A stretch of DNA of 64,000 nucleotides from an uncultured Bacteroidia bacterium (GTDB lineage Bacteria; Bacteroidota; Bacteroidia; Bacteroidales; UBA932). The notes below the pieces were generated by a model. It ran no database searches and was not told the origin of the DNA. It worked only from the letters and a program-made list of their open reading frames with translations. Both the position numbers and the translations under genes were made by a program. Shown here one piece after another: positions 51,085 through 60,550 of the stretch; position 1 is the stretch's first letter; the number at the start of each line of letters is the position of its first letter. Location: assembly GCA_902801885.1 (NCBI GenBank), contig CADCJX010000005.1:45504-109503 (forward strand), written 5' to 3'.

Positions 51085-52908
51085 ATGACGAACATGAAAA
51101 AGATAATATTCCTTCTAATCGGTGCCGGCCTGATGTTTACGGCCTGCAACTTGTCGGAAGAACCCATAGCCCAGCTTGGCAAGGAAGCGATCTTCAGTTC
51201 GGAATCCGGACTTGCGACTTATTCATGGTCATTCTACAATGCCATTCCGTCGGGAAGTGACCAGCACGCCATCGAGCAGACTCTGGTCGATTACCTGGGT
51301 GGAACCAGCATAAACGCCTTCCTCCGCAAGGGCGCCTACAATTCCGAGAACAGCAGTGGCTGGTCATGGACTACGTTGCGTAACGTGAACTGGTTCATCC
51401 AGAACTGCGAGAACGCGACAGTCGACCAGGCGGTCAAGAACAATTATCTCGGACTTGCCCGTTTCTTCCGTGCTTACTTCTATTATGGAATGGTCCGCAG
51501 GTTTGGTGACGTTCCGTGGATCGACCATGCACTCGATGTCGATGAGACTGAGGCCCTCATGGCCCCCAGGGATTCCAGGGAAGTCGTGATGGAGAATGTG
51601 TGGAAGGACCTGGAGTTCGCAGAGCAGAACATAACCCGCACCAAGGACAACACTTGCTCACTCGTGACCAAGTGGGTTGCCTATGCGTTTGCATCGCGTG
51701 TCGCTCTCTTCGAGGGAACTTACCGCAAGTACCACAACCTCAATCTCACCACTTCAGCCCAGACATGGTTGGAGAGGTCTGCGACGGCTGCTAAGTACGT
51801 GATGGACAATTCCGGTTACAAGCTTCACACAGGCAATGCCAAGACAGCTTATCGTGACCTGTTTGTCAACACTGAACCCAAGACTGATGAAATCATGATG
51901 GCAATCATAAGCAGCAACGAGCTTTCAGTCCTGCACAATGCCAACTGGATCTGGACCTCGGCTACCTATGGTACCGCGGCCAACTTCATCCGTCCGTTCA
52001 TCTGCACCTTCCTTCAGGCTGACGGAACTCCCTACACCGACCGTGATGGATGGGAGACCGAAACTTTCTTCGAGGAATGCCAGAACAGGGATGCCCGTCT
52101 CGCCCAGATCATCCGTACCCCTGGTTACACACGTGAAGGCAAGAAGGCCCTTCCTGAGTACAAGGCTTATGCCCGTCTTGGCTATCAGCCGATCAAGCTT
52201 TGTGTCGACGAGACCTATGGCGACGAGAAATCATTGAATACCAATGCTCTCTCTCTCTTCCGCTATGGCGAGATCCTGCTTAACTACGCAGAAGCCAAGG
52301 CTGAACTGGGTACCCTCAGCGATGCCGACTGGGCTGCCACTATCGGCGCACTTCGTGCCCGTGCCGGCATCACAGGTGGTCTTACCGCTAAGCCTACAAA
52401 GGTTGACCAGTGGTTCCAATCTACCTATTATCCTGGCGTAACCGATCCTTCCATCCTGGAGGTCCGCCGCGAGAGGGCGATCGAGCTCTGCCTCGAGGGT
52501 TTCCGCTTCGATGACCTGCGCCGTTGGAATGCCGGTAACCTCCTGACCATGAGCTACACCGGTATCTATGTCCCTGTCATCGACGAACCTCTGGACATGG
52601 ACAACGATGGTGTGCCCGATGTAATCTTCTACACCAGTGATGAGAGCCGCAAGGCTGCCCAGGCCATGCCGGGCGGAAAGGATTGCCAGGTACGTCTGGT
52701 TTCAGCTGATCCGACTTCACCCAACGTCCAGATCCATCCTGCACCGGGAGGTGGTTACTACCTTGCATGGGACACCCAGGAGGACAACGTACGTGTCTTC
52801 GGCAACAAGCAGTACCTCTATCCGATTCCGGCTATCGTCATGGTCAAGAACCCCAACATCACCCAAAATCCAGGTTGGGAGAACAATGCCTCGAACGACG
52901 GCAATTAG
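51085..52908 (+). CDS. SusD-type lipoprotein (pair 2)
   Basis: This 607-residue RagB/SusD protein has the lipobox LMFTACN and the helical LARFFRAYFYYGMVRRFGDVPWI region. It ends in NPNITQNPGWENNASND, a typical SusD terminus. ATG 51085 and ATG 51094 (MKKIIFLL) are both possible starts; the second gives a more usual signal peptide. It would bind the glycan above the SusC barrel. Confidence 0.93.
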   Translation: MTNMKKIIFLLIGAGLMFTACNLSEEPIAQLGKEAIFSSESGLATYSWSFYNAIPSGSDQHAIEQTLVDYLGGTSINAFLRKGAYNSENSSGWSWTTLRNVNWFIQNCENATVDQAVKNNYLGLARFFRAYFYYGMVRRFGDVPWIDHALDVDETEALMAPRDSREVVMENVWKDLEFAEQNITRTKDNTCSLVTKWVAYAFASRVALFEGTYRKYHNLNLTTSAQTWLERSATAAKYVMDNSGYKLHTGNAKTAYRDLFVNTEPKTDEIMMAIISSNELSVLHNANWIWTSATYGTAANFIRPFICTFLQADGTPYTDRDGWETETFFEECQNRDARLAQIIRTPGYTREGKKALPEYKAYARLGYQPIKLCVDETYGDEKSLNTNALSLFRYGEILLNYAEAKAELGTLSDADWAATIGALRARAGITGGLTAKPTKVDQWFQSTYYPGVTDPSILEVRRERAIELCLEGFRFDDLRRWNAGNLLTMSYTGIYVPVIDEPLDMDNDGVPDVIFYTSDESRKAAQAMPGGKDCQVRLVSADPTSPNVQIHPAPGGGYYLAWDTQEDNVRVFGNKQYLYPIPAIVMVKNPNITQNPGWENNASNDGN

Positions 52909-52929
52909 TGTCCTGAACCTATAATTTCC

Positions 52930-52964
52930 AAGGCAGGAGCGACAACTCCGCTCCTGCCTTTTTT
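52930..52964 (+). terminator. Terminator after SusD pair 2
   Basis: A 12-bp stem (AAGGCAGGAGCG with CGCTCCTGCCTT) and six T residues separate SusCD from the enzyme genes that follow. Confidence 0.8.
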
Positions 52965-52968
52965 AATA

Positions 52969-53829
52969 ATGCGGAACATGAGAAAAACGCTCCTTTTGAT
53001 TTCCTCCCTGGTCTTGGTAATGACGGGATGCGCATCCCTCAGCGGGAGCAGGATCGAACCGGCGGAAAAGTCTGAAGAGACTGCAGCCGGAATTCCAGAT
53101 TATTCAAAAGCCAAGGGCTCGATCCGCCTGATGACTTACAATGTCGGTGTCTTCGGCAAATACATCGACAACAGCGTTCCCCTTGTCGCAGACCTGATCA
53201 AGGAGGCCAAACCGGACATAGTGGGACTCAATGAGCTCGACAGCTGCAATAGGAGACATTCAGCCTACCAGCTTGAAGAACTCAATTCATGTCTTGGGAA
53301 AGGATGGAACTTCGTTTTCCAATCCATGTTCCCCTATCAGGAAGGAGGCTATGGAATCGGTGTCGAGACCACACACAAGATTTTGAGTACCAAGAGCTAT
53401 GACATCCCTAAGACTCCCGGGGTCAAGCACATGGGACTACTGGCTGTCGAGACGAAGGACTTCGTCTTCATGTCCACCCATTTGAATGTGACCGGCTCCA
53501 TATCCCTCGAGCAGGCCAAACTTATCAATGAATATGTCAGGAAGGACTACTGGGGTAAAGGAAAGCCTGTATTCCTTGCTGGAGACATGAATTCCCGCCC
53601 TGGCAGTGCCACCATAGCCGAGCTTGAACGCTATTGGACCGTCATCAGCGCAAAGGAGCCCACCTTCCCTTCAACTGCGCCGGACAGGTGCATCGACTAT
53701 GTGCTCATACTTAACAATATTCCGAAATACACAGTCGTGAAGTCTTCCGCCTGCACCGGATTCAAGAGCGGTGACGTGAAAGTCGCTTCCGACCATATTC
53801 CAATCTTTGTCGATGTAATACTTCCATGA
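52969..53829 (+). CDS. Endonuclease/exonuclease/phosphatase (EEP) family lipoprotein
   Basis: This 286-residue protein has a lipobox (VMTGC) and the EEP-fold motifs LMTYNVG, LNELDSC, THLNVTG, GDMNSRPGS and SDHIPIF. EEP enzymes hydrolyse phosphodiester or phosphomonoester bonds in DNA, lipids or sugars; the substrate is not readable here. Two starts (52969, 52978) are possible. It overlaps NamZ by four bases, so it belongs to the MurNAc locus and may remove a phosphate-linked group from the glycan. Confidence 0.82.
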   Translation: MRNMRKTLLLISSLVLVMTGCASLSGSRIEPAEKSEETAAGIPDYSKAKGSIRLMTYNVGVFGKYIDNSVPLVADLIKEAKPDIVGLNELDSCNRRHSAYQLEELNSCLGKGWNFVFQSMFPYQEGGYGIGVETTHKILSTKSYDIPKTPGVKHMGLLAVETKDFVFMSTHLNVTGSISLEQAKLINEYVRKDYWGKGKPVFLAGDMNSRPGSATIAELERYWTVISAKEPTFPSTAPDRCIDYVLILNNIPKYTVVKSSACTGFKSGDVKVASDHIPIFVDVILP

Positions 53830-55130
53830 GAAGGATCCTTAATGCGATACTTGCCATCTCTGTATTCCTGATCGTGCTTCCGGGATGCGGCAGCACTGCC
53901 CATGAAGGTGTCGTGCTAGGCGATGAACGCCTGGAGTCGTATCTCCCTCGCCTCGAGGGGAAGCGTGTAGCCATCCTGAGCAACCAGAGCGGAATCGTCG
54001 GAGACGTGGTTGACGGGAAACCCTCCCGCAGGGAGGTTACAGCCGAAAGCATCGACGAACCCTTCCTCCCGTTCGGCAGCCTGTCATTGGGACCTCATAT
54101 CCTGGATGTGCTGCTGGAGAAAGGAGTGGATGTCAAGGCCGTTTTTTCTCCGGAGCATGGTTTCCGCGGACTTGCCGACCCTGGTGAACTTGTCGGGGAT
54201 GACCGTGATGCAAAGACCGGAGTCCCGGTGATCTCTCTTTACAAGGGTGGAACCATGTCCATTCCTGACGAAGTCCTGGATTCCTTCGACATACTGGTGG
54301 TGGACATTCAGGATGTCGGTCTTCGTTTCTACACCTATTACATTACCCTTCAGGATATTATGGCGATCTGTGCCGTTTCGGGCAAGGAGGTCCTGGTCCT
54401 TGACAGGCCGAACCCGAACGGTTTCCTTGTCGAGGGAGACATCTTGGAGGAACAGTACTATTCAAGCATCGGAAGTATCCCGGTTCCTACCCTCCACGGG
54501 ATGACTCTTGGAGAACTAGCCCTTATGATGAACGGCGAGGGTTGGCTCAAGGATGGACTCAAGTGCAAGCTCGAAGTCATTCCCTGTCTAGGCTACACTC
54601 ACAAGACTCTTTACAGCCTGATACTTCCTCCTTCTCCGAATCTCAAGACCATGCGGAGCATCTACCTCTACAGTACGACCTGCCTTTTTGCCGGTACGGT
54701 CGTTTCGGAGGGGAGAGGTACTGGATTTCCGTTTGAAGTTTACGGTCATCCGGACATGACCGGCCAACCATTTTCCTTTACCCCTGAGAGTATTCCAGGA
54801 GCGACCAAACCTCGTTTCATGGGACAGACCTGCCATGGCAGGGACCTCAGGGACATCCCATTGGACACTCTGCTCGCCCGTGGAATTGATTTCAGGTATG
54901 TAATCGACTCCTACCGCAACCTCGGTCTTGGAGACTCTTACTTCAGTTTCGATTCGCTTGGAGACCACTTCGAGTTGCTGACAGGCACCCGGAGGGTCCG
55001 CGAGGCAATTGAAAATGCGGATGAAGACGAGTCTCCAGAAGCCCTTTCAGCCAGGATCAAGGCTGGCTGGGCTGATGAAGTGGCTGCTTTCAAGGACTTG
55101 AGGCGTAAATACCTGCTTTACGAAGAATAA
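53826..55130 (+). CDS. namZ: NamZ-like exo-N-acetylmuramidase (DUF1343/YbbC) lipoprotein
   Basis: This 434-residue protein belongs to DUF1343 (YbbC/NamZ, GH171), whose characterised members release N-acetylmuramic acid from the non-reducing ends of peptidoglycan fragments. The motifs VAILSNQSGIV, VKAVFSPEHGFRG, VVDIQDVGLRFYTY and LDRPNPNG are those of the family. The lipobox is at VLPGC (Cys21). Released MurNAc could then enter by the symporter and be handled by MurK and MurQ encoded 2-6 kb downstream. Confidence 0.9.
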   Translation: MRRILNAILAISVFLIVLPGCGSTAHEGVVLGDERLESYLPRLEGKRVAILSNQSGIVGDVVDGKPSRREVTAESIDEPFLPFGSLSLGPHILDVLLEKGVDVKAVFSPEHGFRGLADPGELVGDDRDAKTGVPVISLYKGGTMSIPDEVLDSFDILVVDIQDVGLRFYTYYITLQDIMAICAVSGKEVLVLDRPNPNGFLVEGDILEEQYYSSIGSIPVPTLHGMTLGELALMMNGEGWLKDGLKCKLEVIPCLGYTHKTLYSLILPPSPNLKTMRSIYLYSTTCLFAGTVVSEGRGTGFPFEVYGHPDMTGQPFSFTPESIPGATKPRFMGQTCHGRDLRDIPLDTLLARGIDFRYVIDSYRNLGLGDSYFSFDSLGDHFELLTGTRRVREAIENADEDESPEALSARIKAGWADEVAAFKDLRRKYLLYEE

Positions 55131-55147
55131 AGATTAGTGACGAGTTT

Positions 55148-57382
55148 ATGAAAAAGACATTGCTATTCCTCTGTACGGCGCTTCTGATCGGATCATGGGG
55201 ATGCTCAAGATCCTCCATGGTCGAGATCGGCAACGAGTGTGCTTCCCTTGGATTCGACCGGCAGACCGGCAGACTGGTTTCTTTCGTGGAGAAGAGCCAT
55301 TCGCGCGAATTCATCGATCCTTCCTCCGTCACCAGCCTTCCCTGGCGGCTTGACCCTGCAGAACCAGGTAGTTTCAACCAGGATACCGGGTACAAGGTCA
55401 CTTTCAGGAAACACGGGAAGGACTGCCTCGATATTTTCTGGGAATATGGAGGTGAATCTCCGTTGGAGGTGAAAATGACCGTTTCCCTGGAGAAAGATCG
55501 GCCTCTCTCTCATTGGAGGGCTTCTTTCAAAGGATTGAAAGCAATCTGCAGCGACGGTGTGACCTATCCCGTAGTGTCCGGATTGAAGGAATATGCCAAT
55601 GCCGACCTCGTCCTTCCCACCTGGCTGGGTATCCTTACCCATGATCCTGCTGAAGGAGCATCAGCCGACAAGCCGGTAAGGTATTCCCGATCCTTCCCAG
55701 GCAGCTCCATGCAACTCATGGCTTTGTATGACAGGGAAAAGTTGATGAACGGACTTTACTTCTCCAGTCAGGACACGACATCGATGTCTAAGACTATGAC
55801 TGTGTCATTCGTCCCCGGTACGGTGGAATTCAGAGCCACCTGCCGAGTGCCCGACAAGACCGAGACAGATTCTTTCTCTCCAGGGTACGATGTCGTGGTA
55901 GGCTCATTCGACGGAGACTGGGTAGCTGCATCAGCTGTCTATAGATCCTGGGCAGTAGAACAGAACTTCTGCAGGGAGAGCCGTTTCCATAATGGTGATT
56001 GCCCATCATGGCTCCCTGAAACTGCTTTCTGGATCTGGAACCGCGGCCGTTCCGAAAATGTCCTCAAAGAAGCAGAAGACATCCAAGCCCGTCTCGGTCT
56101 TCCGGTCAATGTCTACTGGCATTGGTGGCATGGCTGTCCCTATGATGAGGGCTTTCCTGAATATGTTCCCCCGAAGGAAGGGCGGGAGTCTTTCATAAAG
56201 GCGGTTGACCATGCTCACAAACAGGGAATCCACAGCCTGGTGTACATGAATTCCTATCAATGGGGAGACTCGACCGAAAGTTGGAAAGAAGAGGGAGCTG
56301 AGGAATATGCTGCCAGGAAAGAGGATGGCAGCACCTACAGGCATGTCTATGAGATATTCTCAGGCAACGGACTCACACCGATGTGCATGGCCACCCAGTT
56401 CTGGAGGGACAAATATTCATCGCTGTGTGACACTGTAGTGAATCAATACCATGTGGACGGAGTTTACATGGACCAGGCCTGCAATAGCATGGCGTGCTAC
56501 GATCCTGATCATGGCCACACTCTTGGAGGTGGCAATTACTGGAGGGAGGGATTCGGAAAGCTTACCGACCAGATCAGGGGCACTTTCCCCGAAGGTTCTG
56601 ATGCGATCCTTGCCGGGGAAGGCTCTGCCGAGGACTGGCTCCCTATCCTGGATGATTTCCTGACCCTTCAACCTTCTCATGAACGCTATTCAGGAGTGGG
56701 CAAGAGCGAACCCGTCCCTCTGTTCCAGGCAGTCTATCATGATTATGCAATTACTTATGGTAGCTATTCCTCACTTGTCTATCCTCCTTATGACGAGTTA
56801 TGGCCGAAGGAATTCTATCCTGCCAATTCAGAGACGCTGCTGCCCGAGGAGTTCAACATGCAGTTCAGGATGGAACAGGCCAGATCCTTCACGTGGGGAA
56901 TGCAGCCCACCCTTGCAAATTACCATTCCTTCCTGTTCGAGAAGAGAAAAAGTGAGATGGAGTTCCTCCTGGATCTTATCAGGACCCGCTACAATTCCCT
57001 TGGCTATCTGCTTCATGGACGTTTTATGGGTATCCCAGGATTGGAATCAGAAGAGATCACCATCCCGATTTCCAAAGTCAGTATCTATGCCGGTAGGAAG
57101 GGAGACACCGTGACAAGGTATGAGAAAACAATCAAGACCCTTTTCTCCAGCGCCTGGCTCGATAAAGAGGGGAATCTGGGAGTCGCAGTATCCAATATCC
57201 TGGACTCACCGGCAGAGGTGGTCCTGAGGATAGATCCCAGGCAATATGGAATCCCTGCCTCAGGATCAATCAACATGATAACATCAGAGGGTAAGAAGCC
57301 ATTCGGCAGCTATTCAGAAGGAGGAGATTTCCGTTTCCAGCTTCCTGCCAGGAGCAACTGCGTGATAGAATTTACGAAATAA
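55148..57382 (+). CDS. Lipoprotein resembling DUF6259 glycosidase-like proteins
   Basis: This 744-residue protein has a lipobox (SWGC), an N-terminal beta-sandwich, and a central TIM-barrel-like region with LPVNVYWHWWHGCPYD, VDGVYMDQACNS and LAGEGSAEDWL, where Asp and Glu could be catalytic. A beta-domain follows. I recognise it only weakly, as DUF6259-type; no activity is known to me. It lies inside the NamZ-MurQ operon, so it may be a hydrolase for peptidoglycan fragments or their decorations. Confidence 0.6.
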   Translation: MKKTLLFLCTALLIGSWGCSRSSMVEIGNECASLGFDRQTGRLVSFVEKSHSREFIDPSSVTSLPWRLDPAEPGSFNQDTGYKVTFRKHGKDCLDIFWEYGGESPLEVKMTVSLEKDRPLSHWRASFKGLKAICSDGVTYPVVSGLKEYANADLVLPTWLGILTHDPAEGASADKPVRYSRSFPGSSMQLMALYDREKLMNGLYFSSQDTTSMSKTMTVSFVPGTVEFRATCRVPDKTETDSFSPGYDVVVGSFDGDWVAASAVYRSWAVEQNFCRESRFHNGDCPSWLPETAFWIWNRGRSENVLKEAEDIQARLGLPVNVYWHWWHGCPYDEGFPEYVPPKEGRESFIKAVDHAHKQGIHSLVYMNSYQWGDSTESWKEEGAEEYAARKEDGSTYRHVYEIFSGNGLTPMCMATQFWRDKYSSLCDTVVNQYHVDGVYMDQACNSMACYDPDHGHTLGGGNYWREGFGKLTDQIRGTFPEGSDAILAGEGSAEDWLPILDDFLTLQPSHERYSGVGKSEPVPLFQAVYHDYAITYGSYSSLVYPPYDELWPKEFYPANSETLLPEEFNMQFRMEQARSFTWGMQPTLANYHSFLFEKRKSEMEFLLDLIRTRYNSLGYLLHGRFMGIPGLESEEITIPISKVSIYAGRKGDTVTRYEKTIKTLFSSAWLDKEGNLGVAVSNILDSPAEVVLRIDPRQYGIPASGSINMITSEGKKPFGSYSEGGDFRFQLPARSNCVIEFTK

Positions 57383-57400
57383 TTACTATATTCATCCTAT

Positions 57401-58852
57401 ATGAGTACAACGGTCATAATCATCACTGTCTGTGCCTACCTGCTGTTCATGTTCGGAATAGCCTGGCTGGCAGGGTCAAAGAGCGACAATTCGGCTTTTT
57501 TCAGCGGTTCAAGGAAATCGAAGTGGTACATCGCCGCCCTGGCCATGATCGGGGCCCCGATGTCCGGAGTAACCTTCGTTTCCGTTCCCGGGATGGTCGC
57601 GGCCAGCAGTTTTTCCTATCTCCAGATGTGTGTGGGCTTCGTGGCTGGTTATCTGGTTATCTCCTTTGTCCTCATCCCACTTTTCTACAAGCTCAATGTA
57701 GTATCGATCTACCAGTACCTTGAGAACCGTTTCGGGGCTTCTTCCTACAAGACGGGAGCCTGGTTCTTCTTCATTTCCAAGATGCTGGGGGCCTCAGTAC
57801 GTTTCTTCCTTGTCTGCCTGGTCCTTCAGCTGCTCATCTTCGATCCGCTAGGACTGCCGTTCATCCTGAACGTGATCATCTCAGTGCTGATAGTCTTTGC
57901 CTACACATTCACAGGCGGAGTGAAGACGGTCATATGGACGGATTCTTTCAGGACCGTTTGCATGATCCTGGCTGTGGTCCTGGGAATAATCTTCATTTCC
58001 AGGGGAATGGGAATGGATTTCGGCGGCCTCGTCGCTTCGATAAAAGGAAGTGAGATGTCCCGGATCTTCTTCTTCGATGACGTGAAGGAGTCCATGTATT
58101 TCTGGAAACAGTTCCTGGGCGGATTGTTCACTGCCGTGGCCATGACAGGCCTCGACCAGGACATGATGCAGAGACCGCTGAGCTGCAAGGACCCTAGGGA
58201 CAGCCGGAAGAACATGATTACCAGCGGGATCATGCAAGTCTTCGTAGTGTTCCTCTTCCTCTGTCTTGGAGTTTTGCTCTATCAGTTTGCCGCTGCAAAC
58301 GGGATCAGCGAAACCGGTGACAAGATATTCGCTGCTGTCGCTACTTCAGGTCTTCTCCCAGGAATAGTGGGAGTCCTGTTCATCATCGGCCTGGTAGCCA
58401 GCGCCTACGGTGCCGGAGGATCTGCGCTCACTTCTCTTACGACCTCTTTCACGGTTGACATCCTTGGGGCGATGAAGCATGGGGAGACCCAGCTGACCAA
58501 AACCCGCAAGATAGTCCATGTAGGGATGGCGGTGCTCATGGCGATAGTGATCATCGTGTTCAACAAATTGTCTAATACAAGTGCGATCAACGCAGTCTAT
58601 ACTTTGGCCAGCTACACTTACGGTCCCATCCTTGGAATGTTCGCTTTCGGACTTGCATGCAAGAGGAAGGTAAAGGACAGATTCGTGCCTCTGGTGGCCA
58701 TCCTGGCCCCGGCACTCTGCCTTGTGCTTCAGCTCAATTCCGACAGATGGTTCGGCGGCTATAAGTTCAGCTATGAGATCCTGCTTATCAATGCAGTGTT
58801 CGTCATCCTGGGATTGTGTTGCCTGATCGAAAAAGAAAAGCAAGGAAAATGA
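57401..58852 (+). CDS. Sodium:solute symporter (SSS), MurT-like candidate
   Basis: This 483-residue protein has about 13 membrane segments and the SSS signature region FFSGSRKSKWYIAALAMIGAPMSG and GLVASAYGAGGSALTSLTTSF. In Tannerella forsythia an SSS transporter (MurT) precedes MurK and MurQ and imports MurNAc. The same order here suggests a role in MurNAc uptake; this is inference from synteny. Confidence 0.85.
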   Translation: MSTTVIIITVCAYLLFMFGIAWLAGSKSDNSAFFSGSRKSKWYIAALAMIGAPMSGVTFVSVPGMVAASSFSYLQMCVGFVAGYLVISFVLIPLFYKLNVVSIYQYLENRFGASSYKTGAWFFFISKMLGASVRFFLVCLVLQLLIFDPLGLPFILNVIISVLIVFAYTFTGGVKTVIWTDSFRTVCMILAVVLGIIFISRGMGMDFGGLVASIKGSEMSRIFFFDDVKESMYFWKQFLGGLFTAVAMTGLDQDMMQRPLSCKDPRDSRKNMITSGIMQVFVVFLFLCLGVLLYQFAAANGISETGDKIFAAVATSGLLPGIVGVLFIIGLVASAYGAGGSALTSLTTSFTVDILGAMKHGETQLTKTRKIVHVGMAVLMAIVIIVFNKLSNTSAINAVYTLASYTYGPILGMFAFGLACKRKVKDRFVPLVAILAPALCLVLQLNSDRWFGGYKFSYEILLINAVFVILGLCCLIEKEKQGK

Positions 58853-59724
58853 TACTTATAGTTGAGAGCGGGGCGACCAAGACCGACTGGCGGGTTGTTT
58901 CCCCTGACAAGGAACCTTTCATGATCAAGACGGCAGGGATGAACCTTGCTTCTGTGTCGAACGAAGCGGTCGAGGCTGCCGCCCGTGAGGCTGTTGATGC
59001 CTTTGCTTCCGCCGGGATTGCCGGGGAAGTCGATGAGATTCACTTCTATGCTGCAGGTCTGATCCCGACCGGTCGCGAGGAAGCAGTCCCGTCACAGGCT
59101 GCCGGGCTGGACGCTATCCTCCGCACAGTTTTCGCTCACTCGAGCATTGAATACACGTCAGACACGATGGCTGCTGCAAGGTCGGTCTGCGGCCATAAAC
59201 CCGGCATTGCTGCAATCCTTGGAACCGGTTCCAACAGTTGCCTTTTCAATGGTGAAAAGATAGTCAAGAACGTCCGTTCAGGCGGCTTCATCCTTGGCGA
59301 CGAGGGTGGGGCGACGAGACTCGGGAAACTGTTCATTTCCGATTTCATCAAAGGGCTGGTGCCTGAACCTGTGTCCGGCGAATTCGAGCGTGATTTCGAG
59401 GTGGATTACATGACCGTGGTCCAGAAGGTGTACAAGGGAGATGCTCCTTCAGGGTATCTCGGCTCTTTCGCTCCATGGATCCTGGAGAGGTATGACTCTT
59501 CTGAATATGTAAGGAAACTGGTTGATGGTAATTTCCGCGACTTCTGCGAGAGGGTGCTGCTCCAGTACGACGTTGCCGGGCACCCGGTCGGAATCGTAGG
59601 AGGTTTCGGCTATGCCTGCAAGGAGATCCTGAAATCCGTAGCTGAACCTTATGGGATCAGGTTCGGCAGCATAATACCCGCCCCGATGGAAGGGCTTGTA
59701 GATTATCATCTCAGGAGGATTTAG
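58849..59724 (+). CDS. BadF/BcrA-type sugar kinase, MurK-like
   Basis: This protein of about 291 residues starts at ATG 58849 (MILIVESGATKTDW), overlapping the symporter stop. The ATP-binding P1 motif ESGATKTDW and the phosphate-2 motif AILGTGSNSCLF match the N-acetylglucosamine/MurNAc kinase group. It would make MurNAc-6-phosphate for MurQ, whose gene begins one base after its stop. Confidence 0.85.
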   Translation: MILIVESGATKTDWRVVSPDKEPFMIKTAGMNLASVSNEAVEAAAREAVDAFASAGIAGEVDEIHFYAAGLIPTGREEAVPSQAAGLDAILRTVFAHSSIEYTSDTMAAARSVCGHKPGIAAILGTGSNSCLFNGEKIVKNVRSGGFILGDEGGATRLGKLFISDFIKGLVPEPVSGEFERDFEVDYMTVVQKVYKGDAPSGYLGSFAPWILERYDSSEYVRKLVDGNFRDFCERVLLQYDVAGHPVGIVGGFGYACKEILKSVAEPYGIRFGSIIPAPMEGLVDYHLRRI

Positions 59725-59725
59725 C

Positions 59726-60550
59726 ATGGAAAAGAGGACTACAGAGCAATCATCTCTATACGACCACCTCGACAGGATGTCGACGGGTGAGCTTCTGAGC
59801 GCCATCAACACCGAGGACCGTACGGTACCTGTTGCGGTTGCAGGAGCGATTCCACAGATCGAGAGACTGGTCGACGGGATCGTTGAAAGGGTCTCCCGTG
59901 GAGGAAGGGTATTCTATCTCGGAGCGGGGACCAGCGGCCGTCTAGGCGTGGTGGATGCTTCCGAGATCCCTCCTACTTATGGCGTCAGGGACGTGTTCAT
60001 CGGCCTGATGGCCGGCGGCGACAAGGCCATGCGGAATGCTGTCGAGGGAGCGGAGGATTCCTTGACCGGCGGTTGGGAGGATATGCTCCCGTTCAATCCC
60101 GGGCCAGATGACGTGCTGGTGGGAATAGCAGCATCCGGAACCACTCCTTATGTGATAGGAGCCTTGGATACGGCTCGCTCAAATGGCCTTCTGACCGGCT
60201 GCATTACTTGCAATGAAGGTTCTCCTGCAGCAGCTGCTGCGGAAATCCCCATAGTAGTCGTTGTGGGCCCTGAATTCGTGACCGGTAGTACAAGGATGAA
60301 GGCCGGGACAGCCCAAAAGCTGGTCCTGAACATGATCTCCACTGCTTCGATGATACGTCTCGGCCATGTCAAGGGAAGCAAGATGATAGACATGCAATTG
60401 ACCAACCACAAGCTGGTTGACCGTGGGACCCGTATGATAATGGAAGAGACGGGGATCGAAGATTATGACTATGCGAGGTCGCTTCTCCTGGGTCATGGCT
60501 CCGTACGAGAAGCGGTGATGTTCCATCAATCAAAGACTTCCAGGGTATGA
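59726..60550 (+). CDS. murQ: N-acetylmuramic acid 6-phosphate etherase
   Basis: This 274-residue SIS-domain lyase splits MurNAc-6-P into GlcNAc-6-P and lactate. The start of the family (LDRMSTGELLSAINTEDRTV), the SIS loop LGAGTSGRLGV and the catalytic Glu80 in DASEIPPTYG are clear, as is EFVTGSTRMKAGTAQKL. It ends the salvage operon and overlaps recR by four bases. Confidence 0.95.
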   Translation: MEKRTTEQSSLYDHLDRMSTGELLSAINTEDRTVPVAVAGAIPQIERLVDGIVERVSRGGRVFYLGAGTSGRLGVVDASEIPPTYGVRDVFIGLMAGGDKAMRNAVEGAEDSLTGGWEDMLPFNPGPDDVLVGIAASGTTPYVIGALDTARSNGLLTGCITCNEGSPAAAAAEIPIVVVVGPEFVTGSTRMKAGTAQKLVLNMISTASMIRLGHVKGSKMIDMQLTNHKLVDRGTRMIMEETGIEDYDYARSLLLGHGSVREAVMFHQSKTSRV

